DNA from: Acetobacterium woodii DSM 1030
GTDB taxonomy: Bacteria; Bacillota; Clostridia; Eubacteriales; Eubacteriaceae
DNA: 64,000 bases
Assembly (NCBI RefSeq): GCF_000247605.1
Contig: NC_016894.1
Coordinates: 1,911,732 to 1,975,731 of the forward strand
Direction: 5' to 3'
The position numbers were made by a program, and so were the translations under genes. Under the pieces are notes generated by a model. It worked only from the letters and a program-made list of their open reading frames with translations, was not told the DNA's origin and did not search any database. Position 1 is the stretch's first letter; each line of letters begins with the position of its first letter. Below are positions 56,728-64,000 of this stretch, one piece after another.

Positions 56728-56742
56728 TGAATGCGGTATTAT
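56714..56742 (+). promoter_or_regulatory. Promoter of the SorC-type regulator inside the kinase gene
   Basis: TTGACA at 56714-56719, a 17-base spacer and TATTAT at 56737-56742. The -35 lies within the end of the kinase coding region. Confidence 0.8.
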
Positions 56743-56773
56743 ACTGGCATTTAAAGATAGTCGAGGTGAAGGT

Positions 56774-57718
56774 TTGAAAGAGAAAGAAGAAAATGAATTA
56801 AATCGATTGATTTATGTTTCGAAAAGTTATTATGAAGAAAATAAAACCCAATCTGAAATCGCAAAAGAACTTGATATTTCGCGACCAACGGTAAGTTATC
56901 TTTTGAATAAAGCGAGAAAGGCTGGAATTGTTAAAATTGATGTTTTAACTTATTATCAGACACATCGGGGAATCAGTCAGGAATTGTGCCAACAGTTTAA
57001 TTTAAAAAGTTGTCAAGTTATTACGAACCCAGACGATTTATACCAGGCTGCCGGTAATCGCTTGCTGGAATTTTTGCCCAAAACCAGGGTGTTGGGTTTA
57101 GGTTGGGGGATTAATATCAGTCGGATTATTGACGGGATCGCGCGGCAAACAAAATGGCAAATAACGGATAAAATAGTATGTCCACTGATTGGACCAACCA
57201 TTGCACCGCTTAGGGGGTACGACCCGAATGAGTTGATTAAAGAGCTTTCTCAAAAGATCTTTTTTGAGGCTGAATATTTAAACTGCCCCGCATTTCCAAT
57301 CAGTAGTCAGGAGCAAAATGATTTTTTAGAGACTGAAAATTATCAAAAAATACATAAATTATGGAAAAAAACGAACACCGCCTTAGTTGCTTTTGGTAGT
57401 TTTCCTTCGGTACCCGATCATGCGTCAGCATTACGTTTTGGAAAAAAACTGATCGAAGAGAAAGCCGAAGGTTGCTTACTTTCATACTTTTTTAATCCTG
57501 CCGGAGAACTGATAAAAGGCAGTGATGATTTTAGTATTCAGATCCCCTTAAATTTCCTCAAGCGCGTCCGGAATGTGATTGGTTTTGTGCCTCAGGAAGC
57601 AAATGTCTTTGCTATTTTAAGCGGATTAAAGGCTGGATACGTTAATCATCTGGTGATATCAGAAGAACTGGCTGAAGAACTTATAAAAACCAATCATTTA
57701 TTAGCGAATTTGAGGTAA
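56774..57718 (+). CDS. SorC/CggR-type sugar-binding transcriptional regulator
   Basis: A 314-residue regulator. An N-terminal helix-turn-helix (KTQSEIAKELDISRPTVSYL, about residues 22-41) is followed by a large sugar-phosphate-binding domain typical of SorC/DeoR-type regulators (VLGLGWGINI, late GLKAGYVNHLVISE). I chose the TTG at 56774, five bases after GAGGTG; an upstream in-frame TTG at 56714 coincides with the promoter -35 and is unlikely. It is a second candidate regulator of the kinase-methyltransferase or dhaK genes. Confidence 0.88.
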   Translation: MKEKEENELNRLIYVSKSYYEENKTQSEIAKELDISRPTVSYLLNKARKAGIVKIDVLTYYQTHRGISQELCQQFNLKSCQVITNPDDLYQAAGNRLLEFLPKTRVLGLGWGINISRIIDGIARQTKWQITDKIVCPLIGPTIAPLRGYDPNELIKELSQKIFFEAEYLNCPAFPISSQEQNDFLETENYQKIHKLWKKTNTALVAFGSFPSVPDHASALRFGKKLIEEKAEGCLLSYFFNPAGELIKGSDDFSIQIPLNFLKRVRNVIGFVPQEANVFAILSGLKAGYVNHLVISEELAEELIKTNHLLANLR

Positions 57719-57719
57719 T

Positions 57720-57750
57720 AAAAAGCAAGCTGCTAAGCTTGCTTTTTTTA
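57720..57750 (+). terminator. Terminator of the SorC-type regulator gene
   Basis: AAAAGCAAGC / GCTTGCTTTT stem with a TGCTAA loop, ending in a T7 run. Confidence 0.88.
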
Positions 57751-57818
57751 ATGGCATTTTTATTATTTTACGCACTTATATCCAGAGTGTTTATTTTGGG
57801 AGTGTGGTTTTGTGGTAG

Positions 57819-59735
57819 TTACCAACTACCAACGCCTCCGCCCCCGCCCCCGCCACCGGAGAAACCACCCCCACCGGAAAAGCCGCCGCCGCCAAAACCG
57901 CCAGATCCGGAATGGGGAGGAACAATAATCGTTGATGCGATATGATCCATACTATGCATCAGGCTTGAGGCAAAGAGTAGCGATGTGAAATTATTGCCAT
58001 AAGTGGCTCCATAATACCAACTTGGTTGGGGGATGTTAATTGTTTCAAAGTTTTTTGCCCATTTATCGGTGATTCCTAAAACGTAAGCATATGGAAGAAT
58101 ATTGAAAAAATATTGAGGATTTTCGTTTACCAGGGCAATAATCCGATCTTTTTCGGCTTTTTCAATAAAATTCTTAAACCCCAGTACCTGTCCAAGCCAA
58201 AGGCGACCGGTCTCTGTACGTTGCGTTGCAACGATTTGGAAACAGGCGATCCCGCCGGTAGCGAATAACGCCAACAGGATGGGCAAAATAGAGGTATAAT
58301 CCATCAGAGAATTGATTAAAATCAGAATCGCAATGGAGACAAGTAACAATAAAAGACCAAGGATCAAACGACCGATGGTTTTTTTTCTGGCCATACCATT
58401 ACGATTACGGATAGCCGAAGTAATGAGATTAGCACTAAAAACAGTCGGTACGATTGCAAAACATGAGACGATCCCAATAAATAGCAATCCGTCGGATAAC
58501 GGTGTTAACATCCCAATTTTGTATACGCCATTGATAACATAAGCCAGTAATGGCAAAGCCATTAAAATACTGATCACTACGAGACCGGCTTTAGAAGAAT
58601 GGGTGAATAGTTGGTTTTCGGGAATATCAAAATAGTCTTTGATTTGTCCTTTGGTGGCAATAAAGGTATCATAAAAACTTTCCGGCACACTGGTTGTTGA
58701 AAAACTGTCTTTTTGATCAAAAATATCATTAAATAAAGTTTGTTCAAAATCGAAGGCGTCGGCAGGTAAGTTTTTAATTTTGTGAAAAATGAAATTTTTC
58801 TTGTCAATTTGTTCAATTGTCATATATCCTTTGTCAGCCCAATACATCAACAAGGATAAAACTTCAGCTTTATCCAAGGTGCCATCGACAACAAAGCCGA
58901 TTTGTGATGGGGTGAAATTTTGAGGAGGATAAAACTCGATTGTTTCAACTGGCTTTTTATCGCGACCGGTGAAAAACCAGATTACAGCTGCGCCAATGAG
59001 GGCAAGCGCAAAAATAATGTACATCAATGGATCAAATTCATTACCGGTAAAAGCGCCAATAAAATAACCTTGAGGTAAATTTATTTTTAAAGTTACGCCC
59101 TGGTTATTGGATAATGGTTGGTTAAGGTTCCCTTCAATGGTATTTCCATTAACGGTAAAACTAACACCGTCGGTATTGGTGCTACCATATCCACCAGTGA
59201 TAAATTCCACTTGCGAAGCATCAAAAGCTTTGGGCATGACAATTTTGAAATGAGCGTTTTGAATACTGGTGTCCGAATTCTGCGGGATAATATTAAAGTA
59301 GACATCATCCATGGAGCTTATTTTATCATCACCAGGATCCCAGATATAAGAAATTAGATAGCTTTGAGTTCCGCTGACATAGCTGTTGCTATTTCCGATT
59401 TTGATAAGATAATTGTCATTTTCGGTGGATACGTCATAATCAAAATTAGCAACATTTATCTTGCTGACCCGAGCACGATACGATGTTTCGACCGGTTGAC
59501 CGTTTATTTCGCGGTAAAAACTGCCAGCGTAAGGAATATAGCGATAAATACCATGGCTTTGTTGGGAAAAAGTAACTGTTAGATTTTCGTTAACAGCATA
59601 GGCATGATTTTCCTGAACATTCATGGTTACATCGTATTGGTTAATAATAAAATTTTCTTGAGCCAAGGCATTTCCCGGAAACATAATGCCGCAAAAAAGA
59701 AGCCCAAGAAGGAGTAGGATACTGTGTTTTTTCAT
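57819..59735 (-). CDS. DUF2207-domain membrane protein with glycine-rich tail
   Basis: A 638-residue protein. An N-terminal signal peptide (about 25 residues, ending near NALAQ) leads to an extracytoplasmic DUF2207 domain (about 30-230), then a membrane segment near 240-260, a cytoplasmic part with a winged-helix-like stretch, two to four more membrane segments near 395-500, and a C-terminal tail of glycine with Phe and Ser that ends VGSW. Function is unknown. It follows the LemA gene by 121 bases on the same strand, a very common pairing, so an envelope role together with LemA is likely. Confidence 0.87.
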   Translation of the reverse strand: MKKHSILLLLGLLFCGIMFPGNALAQENFIINQYDVTMNVQENHAYAVNENLTVTFSQQSHGIYRYIPYAGSFYREINGQPVETSYRARVSKINVANFDYDVSTENDNYLIKIGNSNSYVSGTQSYLISYIWDPGDDKISSMDDVYFNIIPQNSDTSIQNAHFKIVMPKAFDASQVEFITGGYGSTNTDGVSFTVNGNTIEGNLNQPLSNNQGVTLKINLPQGYFIGAFTGNEFDPLMYIIFALALIGAAVIWFFTGRDKKPVETIEFYPPQNFTPSQIGFVVDGTLDKAEVLSLLMYWADKGYMTIEQIDKKNFIFHKIKNLPADAFDFEQTLFNDIFDQKDSFSTTSVPESFYDTFIATKGQIKDYFDIPENQLFTHSSKAGLVVISILMALPLLAYVINGVYKIGMLTPLSDGLLFIGIVSCFAIVPTVFSANLITSAIRNRNGMARKKTIGRLILGLLLLLVSIAILILINSLMDYTSILPILLALFATGGIACFQIVATQRTETGRLWLGQVLGFKNFIEKAEKDRIIALVNENPQYFFNILPYAYVLGITDKWAKNFETINIPQPSWYYGATYGNNFTSLLFASSLMHSMDHIASTIIVPPHSGSGGFGGGGFSGGGGFSGGGGGGGGVGSW

Positions 59736-59856
59736 ACTGTTTACCTCCCAAAAGATTAGAGTAAGTCAGTCATAGCAAATCGTGATGATTTCATATCGGT
59801 TGGTTACAACAAATTTGAAAAAATAGTTGACAAAAACAGCAACTAATTGGATTTAA

Positions 59857-60414
59857 CTAATTAAACTTAACTTTAACATTTTCTCTTTCTTCCTGAGAAC
59901 CAACTTCAAAGAACGGTTGTTTCTTAAATCCGAACATACTGGCAACAAGATTACTGGGGAATGATTCGACCTTTGTATTCATCGTTCGAACAACGGCATT
60001 ATAGTATTTTCGGGAGTTGGCAATGTCATCTTCGAGCGACTTGAGTTGTTGCTGCAAATCGAGGAAGTTGGTGTTTGCCTGAAGCTGCGGATATGCTTCG
60101 GCAACTGCAAAAAGGCTTTTTAAAGTCCCGGATAAAGCATTTTCATTAGCAATTTTTTCGTCAATGCTTGTCGAATTCATGGCAGCTGTACGGGCCGCAG
60201 TTACCTTCGTAAAGGTTTCTGATTCATGGGTGGCGTAACCTTTAACTGTTTCCACCAGATTGGGAATGAGATCATATCTTTTTTTCAGGTAAACATCCAT
60301 CGTTGAGAATGCTTCTTCAACCTGATTTTTAATACTGACAAAGCTATTACGCGATGTGATCAGCCACAGACCAATAATCACAATAAGACCAATAATAATT
60401 AACATAGCAATCAT
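59857..60414 (-). CDS. lemA: LemA family protein
   Basis: A 185-residue protein with one N-terminal membrane anchor (residues 2-20) and a helical, mainly coiled domain. The segment MDVYLKKRYDLIPNLVETVKG is typical of LemA (shown here only to its length limit). Function in bacteria is not settled. GGAGGA precedes the ATG. It forms an operon with the DUF2207 protein. Confidence 0.92.
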   Translation of the reverse strand: MIAMLIIIGLIVIIGLWLITSRNSFVSIKNQVEEAFSTMDVYLKKRYDLIPNLVETVKGYATHESETFTKVTAARTAAMNSTSIDEKIANENALSGTLKSLFAVAEAYPQLQANTNFLDLQQQLKSLEDDIANSRKYYNAVVRTMNTKVESFPSNLVASMFGFKKQPFFEVGSQEERENVKVKFN

Positions 60415-60449
60415 TTTAATAATCCTCCTTAAAAGTTTAGTTTGATTTT

Positions 60450-60478
60450 ATTATATCACGTCCCTATGCTGGCGACAA
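60450..60478 (-). promoter_or_regulatory. lemA promoter
   Basis: On the minus strand, TTGTCG (60478-60473), a 17-base spacer and TATAAT (60455-60450). Confidence 0.75.
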
Positions 60479-60562
60479 TAAAATCTCGGAATACTTTTAA
60501 CTGTGTAAAAAAGCATAAAAAAAACATTATTTAAACGATTTAATGCTAATAAGAGTAATATT

Positions 60563-60591
60563 TTGTCTTGTTGGACGGAAACTTCTATATT
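60563..60591 (+). promoter_or_regulatory. Candidate promoter of the HAD gene
   Basis: TTGTCT at 60563-60568, a 17-base spacer and TATATT at 60586-60591. Confidence 0.6.
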
Positions 60592-60644
60592 ATAATTATT
60601 ATAAAAGAAAAATGATGATCTGATCATTAATACAAGGAGTGTTT

Positions 60645-61292
60645 ATGAAATATTCACATATATTGTTTGATCTGGACGGCACACTTATTGATTCAAAAGA
60701 GACAATTTGTCGTTCATTTGAATATGCCTTAAATAAAATGCAGGTACCAAATTCAAAAATAACGGATGTTAATGCTCTAATTGGGCCACCAATGCTGACA
60801 ACTTTGCAGGAAGTTTTTGGATTTACTTTAGATGAAGCCCAAAAAGGGTATCAATATTACCTTGAGGAATATGTCGATAATGGGCAAATGTTTCATGCTA
60901 AACTCTATGATGGGGTCCAAGAAACAGTCCACAAACTATCTCAATTAGGGTGCTTTTTAGCTGTAGCAACCACTAAAAATGAAATAAATGCCCGGAAGAT
61001 TGTAAAAAAGCAGGATCTTGACATTGAAACCCAGCATGTTTACGGGACTTATAACGATGGAACGCGGAGTGATAAAAAACGAATCATTACTGATCTTCTT
61101 GATGATTATAATATCACAAATCGATCCGAAGTATTGATGGTGGGGGACCGACATTTCGATATCATTGGTGCCCATGAAGTAGGCATCGATTCAGTTGGCG
61201 TTTTATATGGTTGTGGTAGTGCCAAAGAACTGCAGGATGCAGGACCGACTTATTTAATTTCAAGTATTAACGAATTATTGACCATTATCTAG
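60645..61292 (+). CDS. HAD-family phosphatase, phosphoglycolate phosphatase-like
   Basis: A 215-residue HAD hydrolase with all four motifs: FDLDGTLIDS (nucleophile Asp at residue 8), the Thr of VATTKN, a Lys in RSDKKRI and VGDRHFDIIGA. The helical cap and sequence resemble Gph-type phosphatases; the substrate is unknown. The ATG at 60645 is six bases after AAGGAG; an upstream GTG at 60639 overlaps that site. Confidence 0.88.
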   Translation: MKYSHILFDLDGTLIDSKETICRSFEYALNKMQVPNSKITDVNALIGPPMLTTLQEVFGFTLDEAQKGYQYYLEEYVDNGQMFHAKLYDGVQETVHKLSQLGCFLAVATTKNEINARKIVKKQDLDIETQHVYGTYNDGTRSDKKRIITDLLDDYNITNRSEVLMVGDRHFDIIGAHEVGIDSVGVLYGCGSAKELQDAGPTYLISSINELLTII

Positions 61293-61482
61293 ATTATCGC
61301 AAAAATGATGGGTGTTATCACTTTCAATTTCTCAAGATGACGATAAAAAGCTTTAACGCGTCTAAACGGTTATACAGGGAGCGGTGCGCAGTGCGCTGAA
61401 TTGTTGGAAGATTAATAGGGATCAACCCCATGATGTTTTTGAGTTTTGCAATGATCTGGAATACGATAAAAGAGGAGGAAAA

Positions 61483-63267
61483 ATGATGGAATCAAGAAAT
61501 ATTAATTTAGAACGGACGGCTTTAATTAAAGGTGATTTGAAATTTACAAATTTTGGACAACTCATTAAATCGACGCTTTTTAGAAAACTGATAAAAACTT
61601 TTATTGATGAACTCACCGTTAAAAAATCATATTTATTAAAAACGTTGGAACCTTTTCAAAATGAAGAAGGCGAATTTAAAGAAGGCGCTTTTATTGATTT
61701 TATTTACCTGCTCAATATCAATTCATTAGAGGAAATTATTTGTTCCGGATATTTTGATATTCAATTCACTTATGAAGAATATTCGCAGTTGTTTCTTGGC
61801 TTTCTCGAAGGGATCTATAATTATTGGCGAAGCATTCAGCGGTTTATGATAAAAACTGATGTTTATAGTGCGGACGAAAATACCAAACGATCAAAAGCTT
61901 ATTCGTTAGCGTCAAACAATGATGCCTTTAAAAAAATGGTTTTGGACCTTTATCGAAATATTCACTTCAATGTTACCGGAAAAAGTGTCAGCATTTACCG
62001 ACAATTGCCAAGTGGTGCACAAGTTGCGTTTTTGACGGACAATTTTGAATTTGATCGTGAAGTAAAAAGTAAAAATGATTCATTGTATAAGGTTCCCTAT
62101 GTTTGGGAGGCGATCTTTGAGCCGCCGGTTATTTTCTATACCCAATCCAGTAAACGTGATGGCGTTTTTCCGGTAAAGGACAAACGTATTTTGCAAAAGT
62201 TTTATTTGGATAGCGATGAATGGTTTGCCATTCCGGTTAAAGTTGGTCGTTTGTTATCGATCGTCTATGTGCAAAAAGAATATCTGGCGTTGGGGGCTGG
62301 TTTATTCAATTTATTTGAAATGGCTACGCCTGAAGAATTTACCAAGCAAAAGCCAGATGCCGTTGTTTTCTTTGGACTGGATAAATCCCTTTTTGAAGAA
62401 GATGAAATGCTGGGATTTGTCACTAAAGAGGAAGATGTCTATTATGGATTGATTCCGGATAGTGCCGGGATCGATTATTTTGGTTATATGAAAAAAATAA
62501 TGTTGACATTACATAATATTATTCAAATTGAAAAGAAAGCGATGCCGGTTCATGGGGCTTTTGCAAAAATTAGAGTTGGCGGTAAGAAATCGGCTAATAT
62601 CATGTTGATTGGTGATAGCGGCGCTGGTAAATCAGAGACGCTGGAAGCCATCAACAAATTACCTAAGTCATTAGCTTGCGATTTTGACATTCTTATTGAT
62701 GATATGGGTTCACTTCACTTTAATAAAGAAGGCGAGTTGATGGCAGTGGGAACGGAAATAGGGGCTTTTGTTCGTTTGGATGATCTCCAGCCGGGATATG
62801 CCTACAGTACCATGGATCGCAGTATTTTTATGAATCCGAATATTGTTAATGCTCGCGTAATCGTTCCTCAGATGTCATATGAAGAAATATCAAAATCAAC
62901 CCGCGTCGATTTTGTATTTTATATTAATAATTATGAAGAGATTAGTGAGTCAACGCCACCAATCGAATTATTCGCGGATTTAGACAAGGCGTACTCCGTT
63001 TTTTCGGAAGGAAAAAGGATGGCAAAAGGAACAACCGGAGAAGTTGGCATCACGACGACCTATTTTGCCAATCCGTTTGGGGCCGTTCAGTTAAAAGAAG
63101 AACATGAAAAAATTGCTAAAAATACTTTTAAAAAAATGACAGAAGTTGGCGTTGGCGTTGGAATGATTCGAACCCAACTGGGAATCCCCGGGTATGAGCA
63201 AAGTGGGCCTTTTGATGCAGCGCAAGCACTCATTCAGTTTATCGATGAGTTGAACAAATTGGATTAA
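61483..63267 (+). CDS. HprK/PEPCK-like P-loop protein of unknown function
   Basis: A soluble protein of 594 residues from the ATG at 61483, which follows AGGAGG; the frame is open upstream to 61384 but without a ribosome site. The N-terminal 350 residues are not recognised. The C-terminal part has a Walker A loop GDSGAGKSET near residues 377-386, nearly the HPr-kinase loop, then LIDDMGSL (Walker B-like), MDRSIFMNPNIVNARVIVP and TTYFANPFGAV, which recall ATP-dependent PEP carboxykinases. It could be a kinase or a PEPCK-fold enzyme; I cannot tell which. It lies between a HAD phosphatase and rubrerythrin. Confidence 0.75.
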   Translation: MMESRNINLERTALIKGDLKFTNFGQLIKSTLFRKLIKTFIDELTVKKSYLLKTLEPFQNEEGEFKEGAFIDFIYLLNINSLEEIICSGYFDIQFTYEEYSQLFLGFLEGIYNYWRSIQRFMIKTDVYSADENTKRSKAYSLASNNDAFKKMVLDLYRNIHFNVTGKSVSIYRQLPSGAQVAFLTDNFEFDREVKSKNDSLYKVPYVWEAIFEPPVIFYTQSSKRDGVFPVKDKRILQKFYLDSDEWFAIPVKVGRLLSIVYVQKEYLALGAGLFNLFEMATPEEFTKQKPDAVVFFGLDKSLFEEDEMLGFVTKEEDVYYGLIPDSAGIDYFGYMKKIMLTLHNIIQIEKKAMPVHGAFAKIRVGGKKSANIMLIGDSGAGKSETLEAINKLPKSLACDFDILIDDMGSLHFNKEGELMAVGTEIGAFVRLDDLQPGYAYSTMDRSIFMNPNIVNARVIVPQMSYEEISKSTRVDFVFYINNYEEISESTPPIELFADLDKAYSVFSEGKRMAKGTTGEVGITTTYFANPFGAVQLKEEHEKIAKNTFKKMTEVGVGVGMIRTQLGIPGYEQSGPFDAAQALIQFIDELNKLD

Positions 63268-63277
63268 TTAAATATCT

Positions 63278-63305
63278 TTGCATTCAATGAATGCTGGTAT
63301 ATAAT
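63278..63305 (+). promoter_or_regulatory. Rubrerythrin promoter
   Basis: TTGCAT at 63278-63283, a 16-base spacer and TATAAT at 63300-63305, 36 bases before the start codon. Confidence 0.75.
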
Positions 63306-63340
63306 ATAGATAATTTTATATCATGATAAGGGAGGAAAAA

Positions 63341-63937
63341 ATGGGTAAATTACAAGGAACACAAACGTTAGTTAATTTAATGGCGGCTTTTGTTGGAGAA
63401 TGCCAGGCGAGAATGCGCTATACTTATTTTGCATCAATTGCTAAAAAAGAAGGGTATGTTCAAATCAGTAACATTTTCACGGAAACAGCTGGTAATGAAA
63501 AGGAACACGGTGAACTATTTTATAAACACATTGCCGAGAACGAATACACCGTTGGTAATGCAGTCGAAATTCCAGTGAATGCGACTTTCCCTGTTGCGCT
63601 TGGGGATACAAAAAATAATTTATTACATGCAGCTTCCGGAGAAAATGAAGAATGGAATGAACTTTATCCTAAATTTGCTGAGATTGCTAAAAAAGAAGGA
63701 TTTGATGAAATTGCTCAAACCTGGCTTGAAGTTATTGTTGCTGAAAGAGCACATGAAACGCGTTATTTAAAATTGGCGGCTAATATCGAACTGGGACGAA
63801 CTTTCAAACGTTTTAGTGAGGTTAAATGGAAATGTGGAAACTGTGGTTACATTCATATCGGTTCAGAAGCACCCGATGAGTGTCCAGCCTGCAAACATCC
63901 ACAAGCTTATTTCGAATTATTTGCTGAAACTTACTAA
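63341..63937 (+). CDS. rbr: Rubrerythrin
   Basis: A non-heme iron peroxidase that reduces hydrogen peroxide in anaerobes. The 198 residues comprise a ferritin-like diiron domain (1-150) with the ligand-bearing GECQARMRY and AGNEKEHGE helices, and a C-terminal rubredoxin-like domain with CGNCGY and CPACKHP. The ATG at 63341 follows GGGAGG; an ATG six codons upstream has no site. It has its own promoter and a terminator at the window end. Confidence 0.96.
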   Translation: MGKLQGTQTLVNLMAAFVGECQARMRYTYFASIAKKEGYVQISNIFTETAGNEKEHGELFYKHIAENEYTVGNAVEIPVNATFPVALGDTKNNLLHAASGENEEWNELYPKFAEIAKKEGFDEIAQTWLEVIVAERAHETRYLKLAANIELGRTFKRFSEVKWKCGNCGYIHIGSEAPDECPACKHPQAYFELFAETY

Positions 63938-63967
63938 GCTGAAACTTACGATAAGAATAATAACAAA

Positions 63968-64000
63968 AAAGAAACGGAGCGTTTTCGCATCCGTTTCTTT
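63968..64000 (+). terminator. Rubrerythrin terminator (at window edge)
   Basis: AAAGAAACGGA (63968-63978) pairs with TCCGTTTCTTT (63990-64000), with an inner GCG/CGC pair; the T run may continue past the edge. Confidence 0.85.

Noticed and set aside
57820-57910. Proline-rich plus-strand ORF
   Set aside because: It is the complement of the glycine-rich tail of the DUF2207 protein on the minus strand.

Overview
The window looks like chromosome from an anaerobic, AT-rich Firmicute of the acetogen type, most likely Acetobacterium or a close relative (inference). The evidence is corrinoid proteins with a URO-D-type methyltransferase, Rex, rubrerythrin, an EFR1 ferredoxin/flavodoxin fusion, a clostridial single-chain PurL, HrcA/CIRCE control of groESL, AGGAGG-type ribosome sites and many TTG/GTG starts. 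No tRNA, rRNA, CRISPR array, intact insertion sequence or prophage was seen.

Layout. 1-2.2 kb: an edge-truncated protein and threonine aldolase. 2.2-11.8 kb: a signalling block with a tandem-HD HD-GYP protein, a patatin, a FIST-GGDEF cyclase, a small degenerate GGDEF protein, an EFR1 protein, a PAS/kinase-like/REC/GGDEF hybrid that has lost its phospho-acceptor His and GGDEF signature, and a UlaG-like metallo-hydrolase. 11.9-23.5 kb: the purine operon purL-E-C-F-M-N-H-D behind a clear paired PurBox promoter. purK and purB are not in the cluster, and a palindromic mobile-like repeat sits between purN and purH. 23.6-27.3 kb: proC and a cytoplasmic GH3 glycosidase. 27.3-30.2 kb: the t6A operon tsaB-rimI-(TIGR01906 membrane protein)-tsaD. 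30.4-32.5 kb: groES-groEL with a CIRCE operator; groEL has a one-base frameshift in an A7 run. 32.6-47.9 kb: an orphan corrinoid protein, an ABC-F ATPase, Rex, an XRE regulator, an FMN-binding-type lipoprotein, a CBS/DRTGG pyrophosphatase, a lipase-like hydrolase, an MBL protein, comEC, holA, rpsT, lepA and an M15-type peptidase.

48-57.7 kb is the most distinctive region. It holds a DeoR regulator, a decayed corrinoid-protein relic, two near-consensus promoters, a glycerol-kinase-like FGGY kinase with altered substrate residues, a URO-D-family corrinoid methyltransferase, its corrinoid protein, a divergent lone DhaK, an AgrA/AgrC-like two-component pair and a SorC-type regulator. I infer a regulated module that removes a methyl group from a methylated polyol or similar substrate and phosphorylates the product. 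The substrate is unknown.

57.8-64 kb: DUF2207 and LemA membrane proteins, a HAD phosphatase, an HprK/PEPCK-like P-loop protein of unknown role, and rubrerythrin.

The window also carries a family of palindromic repeats with ends like TAGGTAATTGCGAAA, in compact (2215-2274), long (20393-20563) and decayed (27284, 49620) forms, and an unrelated 130-bp inverted repeat at 8610-8739.
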